Under the pieces are notes generated by a model. It did not search any database. It saw nothing but the letters and a program-made list of their open reading frames with translations, and was not told where the DNA came from. This document shows, in pieces, positions 23,651 to 32,671 of a DNA stretch of 64,000 nucleotides. Within the stretch, counting starts at the first letter, position 1. Each line of letters starts with the position of its first letter. The translations under genes and the position numbers were made by a program. The DNA comes from Paragorgia papillata (taxonomy: Eukaryota; Cnidaria; Anthozoa; Scleralcyonacea; Coralliidae): contig JAWNZC010000408.1 of NCBI GenBank assembly GCA_035771165.1, positions 2,604,001-2,668,000 of the forward strand. The letters are read 5' to 3'.

Positions 23651-24199
23651 CATTGGCCAAACTACAAGAGGAAATAGATGCATGAAAACACTCAACCTGA
23701 ATTCGCAGTAAAAGGATAGTATCTACCAGAGGGCTTTAGCCTGAGGGTCACGTTGAAGCCTGAGGGACCGTAATAGACCGGCAGCCCAGAGCATTTTGGT
23801 CAAACGAACAAGGTACCAATATCCGAGTACAGGAACATTTATTGTGTAACTTAACATATTCGGACATGGACGTTTGCCGGGGACCCCCTGCTGCGTGTGG
23901 CCCCTGGGGCCCCACAAAAGGGACCCAATAATGGGCTGGATCAAACATAGGAGGTACCACATGAAACCAAGATAAAATGAACAATTACACTCTACTAAGT
24001 AAAAAATATCCATTGCCAGACAAATTGTCTGCTGCAAAAGGGTCGCCAGACCCTCCAAATCGTTTCACAATTTGACGCGTTGCCATGGGAAATTTTAATG
24101 TTTGAGCATTTTGACCAATAGAAATAAGGCGTTGCCCAAACTTTTAAATTTGCCCTTGACAACATCATAAATTGCCGTTAGTAACGTATGCGTTTCAGT
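23651..24199. other. no gene recognised
   Basis: A 111-codon minus-strand frame (23723-24058) shows no family signature. The GGCCCCTGGGGCCCC word near 23900 is locally palindromic. Confidence 0.4.
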
Positions 24200-24455
24200 G
24201 TTTAAAGTGCCTATCTCATCTGTGGGGATTTTACATATTCGTAATCTTTGAGTTCTCCTGAGCAAAATTGCAATATATCTTGTCAGCCGAAAATTTCAAC
24301 TTCATGGAGTTTTTCGCTGTCAAAGTTACCGGATGTGATGTCACAAGAGGCATTCCAAACCAGTTTTCTTTTGTTACTTGCCACAAATTTTGCTCAGGAG
24401 AACTCAAAGATTACGAATATGTAAAATCCCCACAGGCGAGATAGGCACTTTAAAC
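24200..24455. mobile_element. foldback MITE, 256 bp
   Basis: Arms of about 70 nt starting GTTTAAAGTGCCTATCTC and containing GTGGGGATTTTACATATTCG face each other with about 115 bp between. Confidence 0.85.
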
Positions 24456-24895
24456 TCTTAATAAAACTTTTCGAATCTAAGCTCAACTGAAAATCGCGGT
24501 ATAATGCACGAGAGATGCGTGTAAAGCACGAGGCGACAGCCGAGTGTTTTGCTAGCTTCTCAAGTAATCCACGAGATTAAGGATTTCAAAAAATGACGAG
24601 AAACGAGATCTAGAGATTTTTGCTCTTGTGACTCTGGAGATTGAACAAAGGGATTCGTGATTTCTAAATAGTAACTAAGACGTTTCGGTCAGCGGATTCC
24701 ATCGGCTAACTAAACTTGTCGGGATATGGGAAAGATAGATAATATCAAGCGCGATTTGGGATTTAAACCGGTTTTCTACTTCACATGCGACTTCTTGCGC
24801 GAAGCGACTTTTTCTTTCGTCTCACAAGCTCTTGACTGGATTTAATTAAAAATAGGCACACAATGTGTGCATGTGAGAAAAAGCTCCGCGATTAG

Positions 24896-24898
<3 letters not shown>

Positions 24899-24939
<41 letters not shown>
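24899..24939. repeat. (TA)n microsatellite
   Basis: About 20 TA units. Confidence 0.95.
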
Positions 24940-24941
<2 letters not shown>

Positions 24942-25123
24942 GTACATCAGTAGAAGCAGTCACTAGACTTGAAGTGTCTGGAAACGCAACCAATTAATTT
25001 GTCAACCTTATGCAAATGTGTGCACATCTGTCAATACCTCAACAGAGATACAGCCAGCATTTCAGACTCTAAACAGAGATAATAGAAACCTTTGTCAAAA
25101 TCAAATACTAAATAAAATTACTG

Positions 25124-25357
25124 TTTAAAGCCCTAATCAAACGAGAACGCATGTCATCGCAAGTTGGCAGTCAGAATTTCTGTGGCGGTCGTTCGAACTC
25201 CCCAAATTAACAAAAATAAAGGTTTCATGAGTGCTCTAAACAAGTTTTAACTTTGTCACGGTACATTATATTTTCGGGAAACTATTCAGAGCGGCTGGCT
25301 GAGATAGCGTGACTGCCAACTTGCGATGACTTGCGTTCTCGTTTGATTAAGGCTTAA
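25124..25357. mobile_element. TTAA-flanked MITE (piggyBac-like target)
   Basis: TTAA at both ends, inverted arms of about 45 nt beginning AAGCC(T)TAATCAAACGAGAACG and containing CATCGCAAGTTGGCAGTCA. TTAA duplication is typical of piggyBac and some other families; the family is not proven. Confidence 0.7.
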
Positions 25358-25662
25358 AGACATTCGATTCAATTGTCGTCAAACAATCGTATAATAAAAA
25401 TTGGTTAAGTTGTTTGAATATGTTATCGTACAAATCAACAATGAACTAGTACTCGAAACAACAAGACCTTTCGTCTTAATTTCTTGATAATAAAGGATTG
25501 TTAATTTGTTCTACCTTGAATCTTGAAGGAAACAATACAAAGAATCGCACCACTGATCATTCAAAGACATATGTGTCCGTTTCGTAAATGGTCGCCAAAA
25601 CATCGTTTCGATTTCGTAACTGTGACCTCATCGGTAACAAACTCGGATCCAAAGATCGGCAT

Positions 25663-25866
25663 AGCCTGGTACCCTGACCCAATTTTAAAAGAAATATGGG
25701 CCAGGTAACCACTAATTACAATCTCGCGTCGTTCAGGGCTAAATCGTATAAAATGTATATACGTCTGCGCATGCCTTGAATGCGCGAAAGTTTTAATCAG
25801 TAGGAAAGCAGAAATCTTTAGTGGTTTCCTGGCCAATATTCTTTGATTGGGCCAGGGTACCAGGCT
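25663..25866. mobile_element. MITE with 11-bp target duplication
   Basis: Ends AGCCTGGTACCCTG / CAGGGTACCAGGCT, with longer inverted homology (AAAGAA(A)TATGGGCCAGGTAACC). Exact duplication AAGATCGGCAT at 25652-25662 and 25867-25877. Duplications of 9-11 bp point to a Mutator-like origin. A second copy is at 39075-39279. Confidence 0.8.
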
Positions 25867-25877
25867 AAGATCGGCAT

Positions 25878-26929
25878 TACCTAGTGTGCCACGTGACCTT
25901 ATAAGGTCAGTGGACAGAATAATCTATTCTAAATTCTAATTCTAAATACAAACTTGATTCGCGTGAGGATCGCCTAGTGGAAAGCCAGCTTAATTTTTCA
26001 TGCGAATTGACATTTCTATTGTAAAATTGAATAGATATTCGCAAGTGGAAAACCGGATTTAAGAAGCCTATTGTAGACACTCTTTCGTGTTTCTGTCATT
26101 TTCATGTTTATTTTCGGGCAAGCAGAATGAGCAGGCTATTATCTGTACAAATGACGTCATATCCAAATACAAAATCTATTTAGTCTGTTGGTGTGACGTC
26201 GGTATTTCGCGCTACCATTGTTCGTATGCTAACAATTAAGCTATTTTCACTGGGAATTCCGCCACATTGTGCCAAAAAAGGAGATCATTTTAGAGGCCCT
26301 ATTAGCTGGTGGAAGGGGAAACCGCTAGGGACCAGGAAAATAGTTAAAATGGGGCCCTGAAAGCATTTTACGCATTCTACGTTGGAGAGCAGAAGAAGCA
26401 TAAAGTTGTTGAGGAAAATTCGCACCCACCCACCTTCCCTCAGTCGCGACAACCATTTCTGCCCGAGCTGACATGATTTTCGTCCCCAATCTGAATTCTC
26501 CTTCAGCTTACCATTGTGTGGCGGAATGAGCAGTGAGAATATAATACAATCAATATCGAATAGCATTTTCATACGGACATAGAATAATTCATATAGTAGC
26601 AATTGCGGAACCATGGTCGGAATCGCATCACAAATCCATATAGTCGTATGCATCATTTATAGTAATTATCCAAGCGCTTAGCTGCATGATCTTGTAATTA
26701 TTAATTAATTAATTTATTTATTTATTTACTCTTATTTTACAACGGTTGCCCTTCAGCGTTTTATTTAAAAAGTACATAATAAGCTGATTTTCAAGGGCCG
26801 TATAGTAGTATTATTTACAATATATATATTAATTATAGACTACAACTATTACAAAAAAAAATTAATTCTAACTTAAATTAAATAAAATACTATACCTATC
26901 ATTACCTATATTACAATATTTACACTACA
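25878..26929. other. no gene recognised
   Basis: A 123-codon minus-strand frame (26285-26656) lacks any family signature. The rest is AT-rich. Confidence 0.45.
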
Positions 26930-28250
26930 AAAAACTACTGTATTTAAGCATAGTTTTAAATTCGTCAAGAGAAGTACCGTTTTCGTTCAATTTACTTGAC
27001 ATATTATTCCATAACCTGGCGGCGGAGTAACTTATACTTTTTTTGAGCATATTCAATCGAGATAATGGAACTGGAAACTCGGCAAACTTCAAAGCGACTA
27101 TAATGAGTTGTGATTTTTTGTTGAACCATACCTTACACCGTGCACATCCTTTGTTTTAGGTTTATTAATATTTAAATAGCACGGTTGAGTGATTGAACTG
27201 AAACGTTGCTATTGGACAATTCGTTCATTATACTAAAATACAATGTGTTCAGTGACCGTGCACCGTGCACAAAACTGCATAAAGGCGAACAAAAAGATAG
27301 ACCAAAGACTTTAGCTGAGTTTCCAGACCATTATCTCGATTGACTATGTTTTGAGAAAGTTTGTTTTTGGCTTATCCATATTATAATCAATATTATTACT
27401 ACGTAAGCTGTAGTTATTGTTATTTGCAACACTGAACATACTTGTCATGATATTTTCTTGAAAACAATTGTTTTTTACTTTAAACATTAATATTGCTTTC
27501 TTTTCTTTCATTTGTTCCATCAATGGTTGCCAATTTAATTCTTTTAGAATATCTTTTGATCTTACTTCGTATATGATTTACCTGTAATCACCCTTGCAGC
27601 CCTGTTTTGTAACTTTTGTAATTTTTAAAGTGAATATTTATAAGTGTTATCCCAAACAAGGCTGCAATAGTAAAAGTGTGGCAGAATTATCCCGTTATAA
27701 ACTGAAATCAACGTTTGTCTACGGACAAACGCTTTCATTCTCCAAAGCATCCCAATACCTTTAGATGCTTTTTTTGACACACTATCTAAGTGACTTTTTC
27801 AAATGAGCTGATCATCTACAATAACCCCTAATGTTTTGGATTATTTTACCCTTTCTATATTGCCGATCGTTGTCGTGAACCAACGATCATATATTCAGGT
27901 TTCTTTTTTTTAAGAGTTAATTTATTAGATAGCAAGCATTGATGTACGTTTTTCAAATCTTTGTTTAAATTAGACTGGACATCATTAATTGATTTTCCAC
28001 TTTAATAAGATTGGTATCGTCGGCAAACATACTCGCTGTGGAGGTGGCCAAACAGTTTGGCAGATCGTTTACATATATTAGAAATAATTATGGGCCTAAA
28101 TTTGACCCTTGTGGAACTCCACAGCTAATGTTTTGTTTGCCAGAAATCATCTGATTTACTTTGTAGATTTGGATTCTATCTGTTAGATATGATTTGAACC
28201 AACTTATAATTAATAGCCGGGGTGAAAGCACATTGTCAAAACTTTGGGAT
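26930..28250 (-). pseudogene. degenerate LINE ORF2 (reverse transcriptase) remnant
   Basis: On the minus strand, pieces in shifting frames give RT motifs in the right order: SWFKSYLTDRIQIYKV (about 28210-28160), SCGVPQGSNLGP (about 28125), a TAG stop, LFLIYVNDLPNCLATS, then the catalytic MFADDTNLI (about 28030-28005), followed by RAARVITG-like residues near 27590 and the C-terminal SYSAARLWNNMSSKL (about 27035-26990). FADD is the RT active-site motif. Multiple frameshifts and stops show the copy is dead. It fits CR1/Jockey-type LINEs; the 5' half and endonuclease are missing. The element ends shortly before a plus-strand exon of the SAM-like gene. Confidence 0.85.
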
Positions 28251-28441
28251 CAATTCAAGTATATCCTCACCCCCCTCCAACAACCCATGTGTAGTCGTAT
28301 ACTTGAATATATATATATAGGGATTCAACTATAAGCACCCCATAAAACAGTTAAATGTTACCGAATGATTTTCGATGAAAATAATAGGTTTAATGAAAGC
28401 ATTTATACTTATTGATTTGGATAGTTATATTGCTAATAGTC

Positions 28442-28587
28442 TTATTTAGCTCTCAGGTTGTCAGCAACGGCCTTCGTGTACGGTAAGATCTCTGCAATGG
28501 ATTGCCAGCATTGGGTGAATGCCAAGATTATTTTCTTCCAGGATCGTATTAAAAATAGAGCGTAGATTTTGGCGGATTTTTTAATTT
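28442..28587 (-). CDS. possible terminal exon, unknown protein
   Basis: After an AG at 28588-28589, the minus strand is open for 48 codons to TAA (28442-28444) and includes IRSWKKIILAFTQCWQSIAE and LPYTKAVADNLRAK. Composition looks protein-like, but nothing is recognised, no partner exon was found, and the acceptor sits in a TA tract without a good pyrimidine run. Could be chance. Confidence 0.2.
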
Positions 28588-28613
28588 CTAATATATATAT
28601 ATAATTTTTTCAG

Positions 28614-28669
28614 GTTGCACTGGTGATGCTGCAAATTATAATTATACTGTAGACATCGAAATGCCAGAG
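28614..28669 (+). CDS. internal exon of SAM-like domain gene (exon a)
   Basis: A TTTTTTCAG acceptor precedes a 56-bp exon that ends at GAG|GTATAAG. Reading: two bases completing a codon, then CTGDAANYNYTVDIEMPE, ending in phase 0. Phase 0 is exactly what the next exon (31981) needs. No stop in frame. The short exon has no domain signature by itself; its place in the gene rests on orientation, splice sites and phase continuity. The exon that precedes it must end in phase 1 and was not found in the window. Confidence 0.5.
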
Positions 28670-28739
28670 GTATAAGCACGGGATATCAGTTTTATCTCAT
28701 TAATTGTACAACGGCCACCAATTATATTATAACGCACAA

Positions 28740-29085
28740 CTACTTAAGTTAACAATGTTGCGCTGCACCCCGTGAACAATGTTGTGATGAACAAGTTGTT
28801 CCAACAGCACATTTTTATAGCCAACAACGTTGTTCGTACATGATACAACATGTTGTAACAGCATGACGAAATAACAACGATGAACAACAATGTTACAACA
28901 ATGGTAAATGTGGTTACCAACACGTGCTTCGGTTGTTACAACATGCGTGAACAACGGTTGTTGTTTCGTCAAGCTGTAACAACTTGTTGAAACAATGACG
29001 AACAATGTTGTTAATTCATCAGTGTTGTTCACACATGATAACAACGTTACAGCATTGTTCAGGCAATAATGCTGTAACAACTTGT
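28740..29085. repeat. AACAA/TTGTT-rich repeat
   Basis: Dense alternation of AACAATGTTGT, AACAACGTTGTT and GTTACAACA words, self-complementary over about 340 bp. Similar vocabulary to the GTTCAACA interior of the MITE at 4546. Frames over it are repeat translations. Confidence 0.65.
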
Positions 29086-29374
29086 GAGATTTTTACGCTT
29101 GTACTTGCCGCTAGCTTGAATCTACACCAGGTTAATTAGAAATTACTGGAAATGCTTACAATGCCGGCATCGTGTTGACGATGATGTCAGCCAGTCTAGC
29201 CAGACAGGCGGCCTGTCACTCCAGTGAAACCATATTATATATTGACGAAGCACAAACACACAATGAATCTGACAATCTACTTGGATTGTACAACGATGAC
29301 TGTTTACTGCTGTTGTGAATCTTAGCATGGCCTTCGAGCCTAAATATATATATATATAAGCATGGCTTTCGAGC

Positions 29375-29405
<31 letters not shown>

Positions 29406-29477
29406 AACGAGCACGTGTGATTTTGTTCACGGAATGTCGGAAAGTGCTCAATACCATAAAGGTAGAGCGAATATAGT

Positions 29478-30665
29478 ATAGTTTAAGTGGGTTTACCTCA
29501 AAATGTTGAGTGTCGCAACTGTCAGGTTCACGCGGGACGATCTTCAGGCGACTGAGTAGTTTCGATTCGTGGGTCGCTTAAATGGTTTTGGTCAAAAGGT
29601 GGGCGTGTGGGCGGTGAAACAATGAATTCGTCTCTCAAATGGTTTTGGTCGAAAGGTGGGCGTGCATGGGCGGTGGATTCCTCAAGCTCCTTTCCTTGTT
29701 TTGATTGTTGTTTAGATTGTTGATATTAAATTTATTTTTATGCCCTGTATGTCGAAACGATTTCTGATCTTTTATTGAGTAAAAAGTGTTTGTCTGCTTT
29801 CATGATACAAAGTTTCTCTTCCAAAAATAAATTGCATCTGCCTGATCCTCCTGATTAGGAAGCCGCGCGTTTTAAAATAGACCAGGTTATGTTGAAATTT
29901 TGTTTCTTTTCTTTTAAATCCCAGACGTGTTTCGAAAGTTCAGTTTCGTTTGAATATTTTTTGTTTTGGAAAGATTTAGTGTGATTTCTGTATCGCTCTT
30001 TGAAATTGTTTGCTGTCATGCCAATGTAGTGTTTGGTGTTATTTATGTCGCTTGTGGAAACAGTTGCTTTGTATACTATGCTATTTGTCAGGCACTGTCC
30101 ATGAAGTGGGCACTTGCTTTTATCCCTGCAGTTGCAACTGGCTGACGTGTGTTTTCATTTTGTACCCGATTTTTTTTAAGTATGTGTGCGTTGTGCTTCG
30201 TGATTGTGGACTTGGCGTTGTTCATGCAACTGTAACTGCATGACTTTCACTGTATTTCTGTTGAAAATTTTAAGGAGTTTGTTTTCTGGTGGGAAATGTT
30301 TGTCGATTAGGTTAAGAAAGCTGCGTCCTATGTTTGATCTTACGTTTTTGTTGTATGGTGGATTGAACCAAATGATATGGCGATGTCGGTTTTTGCGTGG
30401 TTGTTGTGGGTTTTGCAGTGTGTAATTTAATTCCTGATTGAAATTACTGTGTCTTAATGCATTTTGGTAATTTGGTGCGGATTCCTTAAATGTTGTGTTG
30501 TCCGATGAGAGAAAGGAAATGCGTTTGCCGATTGATGTTGGTAGTTCTTTTAAAATGCTAGGTGGGTGATTTGATTGCTTGTTTACATACAATGGATCGT
30601 CATTGGGCTTTCTATAAGGCTTGTATTTTCCGTTTTGAAGGTCGAAAGTAACATCTAACCTAATC
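29478..30665 (-). mobile_element. Penelope-like element copy 1 (inverted, degenerate)
   Basis: Reading on the minus strand, 30665-30246 encodes the C-terminal thumb region of a Penelope reverse transcriptase: LDVTFDLQNGKYKPYRKPND, PLYVNKQSNHPPSILKELP, then FNPPYNKNVRSNIGRSFLNL and DKHFPPENKLLKIFNRNTVK. A frameshift follows, then a decayed GIY-YIG endonuclease region (about 30240-29950) with stops, and a terminal repeat region to about 29478 containing a mutated hammerhead motif. The 5' RT core is missing. The GIY-YIG part mirrors the plus-strand copy at 30666-31457. Confidence 0.85.
29512..29552 (-). ncRNA. hammerhead ribozyme motif, mutated copy
   Basis: The minus strand reads GUCGC, CUGAAGA, a C/G-rich hairpin, GAA, then CCUGACAGUU and GCGAC. 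It matches the motif at 31382-31422 except that the conserved A after GAA (position 15.1) is C and the stem II has a G-U pair. The A15.1-U16.1 pair is needed for cleavage in known hammerheads, so this copy is probably inactive. Confidence 0.6.
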
Positions 30666-30828
30666 GAAGTAATTCTTAACCTAATCGACAAACATTTCCC
30701 ACCAGAAAATAAACTCCATAAAATTTTCAACAGAAATACAGTGAAAGTCAGTTACAGTTGCATGAACAACGCCAAGTCCACAATCATGAAGCACAACGCA
30801 CACATACTTAAAAAAAATCGGGTACAAA

Positions 30829-31152
30829 ATGAAAACACAGCCAGTTGCAACTGCATGCAGGGATAAAAGCAAGTGCCCACTTCATGGACAGTGCCTGACA
30901 AATAGCATAGTATACAAAGCAACTGTTTCCACAAGCGACATAAATAACACCAAACACTACATTGGCATGACAGCAAACAATTTCAAAGAGCGATACAGAA
31001 ATCACACTAAATCTTTCCAATACAAAAAATATTCAAACGATACCGAACTTTCGAAACACGTCTGGGATTTAAAAGAAAAGAAACAAAATTTCAGCATAAC
31101 CTGGTCTATTTTAAAACGCGCGGCTTCCTACTCAGGAGGATCAGGCAGATGA
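30829..31152 (+). CDS. Penelope-like GIY-YIG endonuclease domain (partial ORF)
   Basis: A 107-codon open frame carrying the endonuclease part of a Penelope ORF. Visible elements in order: a Cys/His cluster CRDKSKCPLHGQC (residues 10-22), then VYKATV (GIY-like strand, about 28-33), KHYIGMTANNFKERYRNH (residues 42-59; YIG, Thr, Phe, and the catalytic-type Arg/His), TELSKHVWDLK (72-82, with the conserved Glu) and the basic tail. In Penelope elements this domain nicks target DNA for reverse transcription. The full-length protein would join this to an RT; here the RT portion is truncated at the inversion, so the element cannot move on its own. The first ATG is an internal Met, not a true start. 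Confidence 0.85.
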   Translation: MKTQPVATACRDKSKCPLHGQCLTNSIVYKATVSTSDINNTKHYIGMTANNFKERYRNHTKSFQYKKYSNDTELSKHVWDLKEKKQNFSITWSILKRAASYSGGSGR

Positions 31153-31381
31153 TGCAATTTATGTTTGGAAGAGAAACTTTGTATCATGAAAGCATGCAGA
31201 CAAATACTTTTTACTCAATAAAAGATCAGAAATCATTTCGACATGCAGTCATAAAATTAAATTTAATATCAACAATCTAAACAACAATCAAACAAGGAAA
31301 GGAGCTTGAGGAATCCACCGCCCACACGCCCACCTTTCAACCAAAACCATTTGAGGGATGCATTCGAATCGAAACTACTCA

Positions 31382-31422
31382 GTCGCCTGAAGATCGCCCC
31401 GCGTGAAACTGACAGTTGCGAC
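31382..31422 (+). ncRNA. minimal type I hammerhead ribozyme in Penelope terminal repeat
   Basis: Stem I GUCGC (31382-31386) pairs perfectly with GCGAC (31418-31422). Between them are the core CUGAAGA (31387-31393), stem II CGC-CCC-GCG (31395-31403), GAA (31405-31407), a 3-bp stem III ACU/AGU (31408-31410, 31414-31416) and the cleavage-site U (31417). All conserved core residues are present. Hammerheads with very short stem III are established in Penelope-like retroelements, where they act as dimers. The U-U opposition at the base of stem II is the one non-canonical feature. Confidence 0.75.
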
Positions 31423-31450
31423 ACTCAACATTTTGAGGTAAGCCCACTTA

Positions 31451-31504
<54 letters not shown>

Positions 31505-31509
<5 letters not shown>

Positions 31510-31980
31510 AGGAAAACACAAAGAAAAATCATAAGGGTATCGGATCTATATATGTAATATAGTTTCTAACAGTTTTTAACGGCTGAGATAGGCTTAATTT
31601 TCAAAATTACTACCCCAATGAGCGTATGAAGTGATGAATTTTAGAAGTCATTTAAAAACCTTGGAGTACGGGCTTTATCGCATAGAGATCATATAAATAC
31701 ATGGGCGTTGGCGTGAAAATTTGGTAACCACATGGCAGCCGCCATTACCTATGATATTTCAGTCAATTGGTTGGCAAATGAACTAGATCAAGCCGATAAA
31801 GCCCTCCTGCGCGGTTTTTAAATATTACGTATATACATATATATATATACATATATTTATATACACATCAATATATATACTGTAGATATATAAATAAACT
31901 TATACAGCGTGTTATTATTTTTTCATGTAATGATGTGTTTCTCGTGTTTACTTTTAACGCATTTTTTGATAATTCTTTAG
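31505..31980. other. intronic AT-rich DNA
   Basis: Between the Penelope copies and exon b. Several short TA tracts (31830-31885). No other feature. Confidence 0.5.
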
Positions 31981-32055
31981 GAAACCGGCATAGAGAAGAC
32001 CCTCGTAGATGCTGGCGTTAATGAGACCACATTAGCTATATTGAAACACGAAGAC
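31981..32055 (+). CDS. internal exon of SAM-like domain gene (exon b)
   Basis: Acceptor TTCTTTAG at 31973-31980 and donor GAC|GTAAGC at 32056. The 75-bp exon is phase 0 at both ends and reads ETGIEKTLVDAGVNETTLAI followed by LKHED. With exon c it makes one continuous block in which L..AGV.E..L..L..ED precedes an LLRAIGLKGGQ helix. That order is the helix 1-4 and final helix pattern of SAM-like domains (sterile alpha motif; protein-protein interaction). Recognition is by pattern, not by search. Confidence 0.6.
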
Positions 32056-32671
32056 GTAAGCGGGCCAAAAATAGTATAGCATCTATCTTGTTATTTTAAT
32101 TAGCATTTTTGCGTCTACGTTGCTATAGCAACAGTAGACGTTGTAGTCACTTTTGTGACGTAATAGGTTTTCCTCTATCAGATTCATCGGCGCGCGAAAC
32201 GTTCGGAGCGAATTACGTACATAGCCAATATAAGCGAAGGTGTTCCGACGTTTTCCGATGTAGCGACGAAGTATGCGATTTAGTGAATATGGCGTCGACT
32301 GCTTTCTGCTTCATTGCTTCGTCCATCTTGTCTACGAACGTTTGAGTCATTGAAAACGAGTTGTTTCGTTTGATTTCGGGGAGATTTTATCAAGGTAAGG
32401 AAGTAATTATAACTTATACTGTGTCACATCAATGGAACTTGTGGAAACATGTTGTAATGCCTGTTGTACTGGGCTATCTTAATTTAGGGTTGTATATTTA
32501 ACAGTTATACCATGAGCTCGAGTTGTATATGAGCTCATAGCCAACGAGGCGCTTCGCCGAGTTGGCTATTAGTTCGTATACAACGAGAGCGAATGGTATA
32601 ACTGTTTTATTATATAGCCAAGCACTGTACAAGAGACAAAATTACAGCGAAATGTTTGAAACAACCTTCCG
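32056..32671. other. intronic sequence
   Basis: Nothing coding. Around 32510-32600 a region with ATACCATGAGCTCGAG, GAGCTCATA and ATAACTGTT words forms loose inverted pairs. Confidence 0.4.

Larger units (their letters stand above)
30666..31457 (+). mobile_element. Penelope-like element copy 2
   Basis: Begins abruptly within the RT-to-endonuclease linker (LNLIDKHFPPENKLHKIFNR region), carries the GIY-YIG frame at 30829-31152, and ends in a terminal region with a hammerhead motif, followed by a TA microsatellite (31454-31504). It is inverted relative to copy 1. The join lies between two copies of TAACCTAATCGA (30657-30668 and 30678-30689). Confidence 0.85.

Noticed and set aside
23723..24058. 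111-codon minus frame
   Set aside because: No domain, overlapping frames in two phases, probably chance.
30010..30976. Cys-rich frames on both strands (SCQCSVWCYLCRLWKQLLCI type)
   Set aside because: They are antisense readings of the Penelope GIY-YIG region in both inverted copies.
31306..31557. 83-codon plus frame with an Ile-Tyr run
   Set aside because: It reads Penelope terminal repeat and a TA microsatellite.
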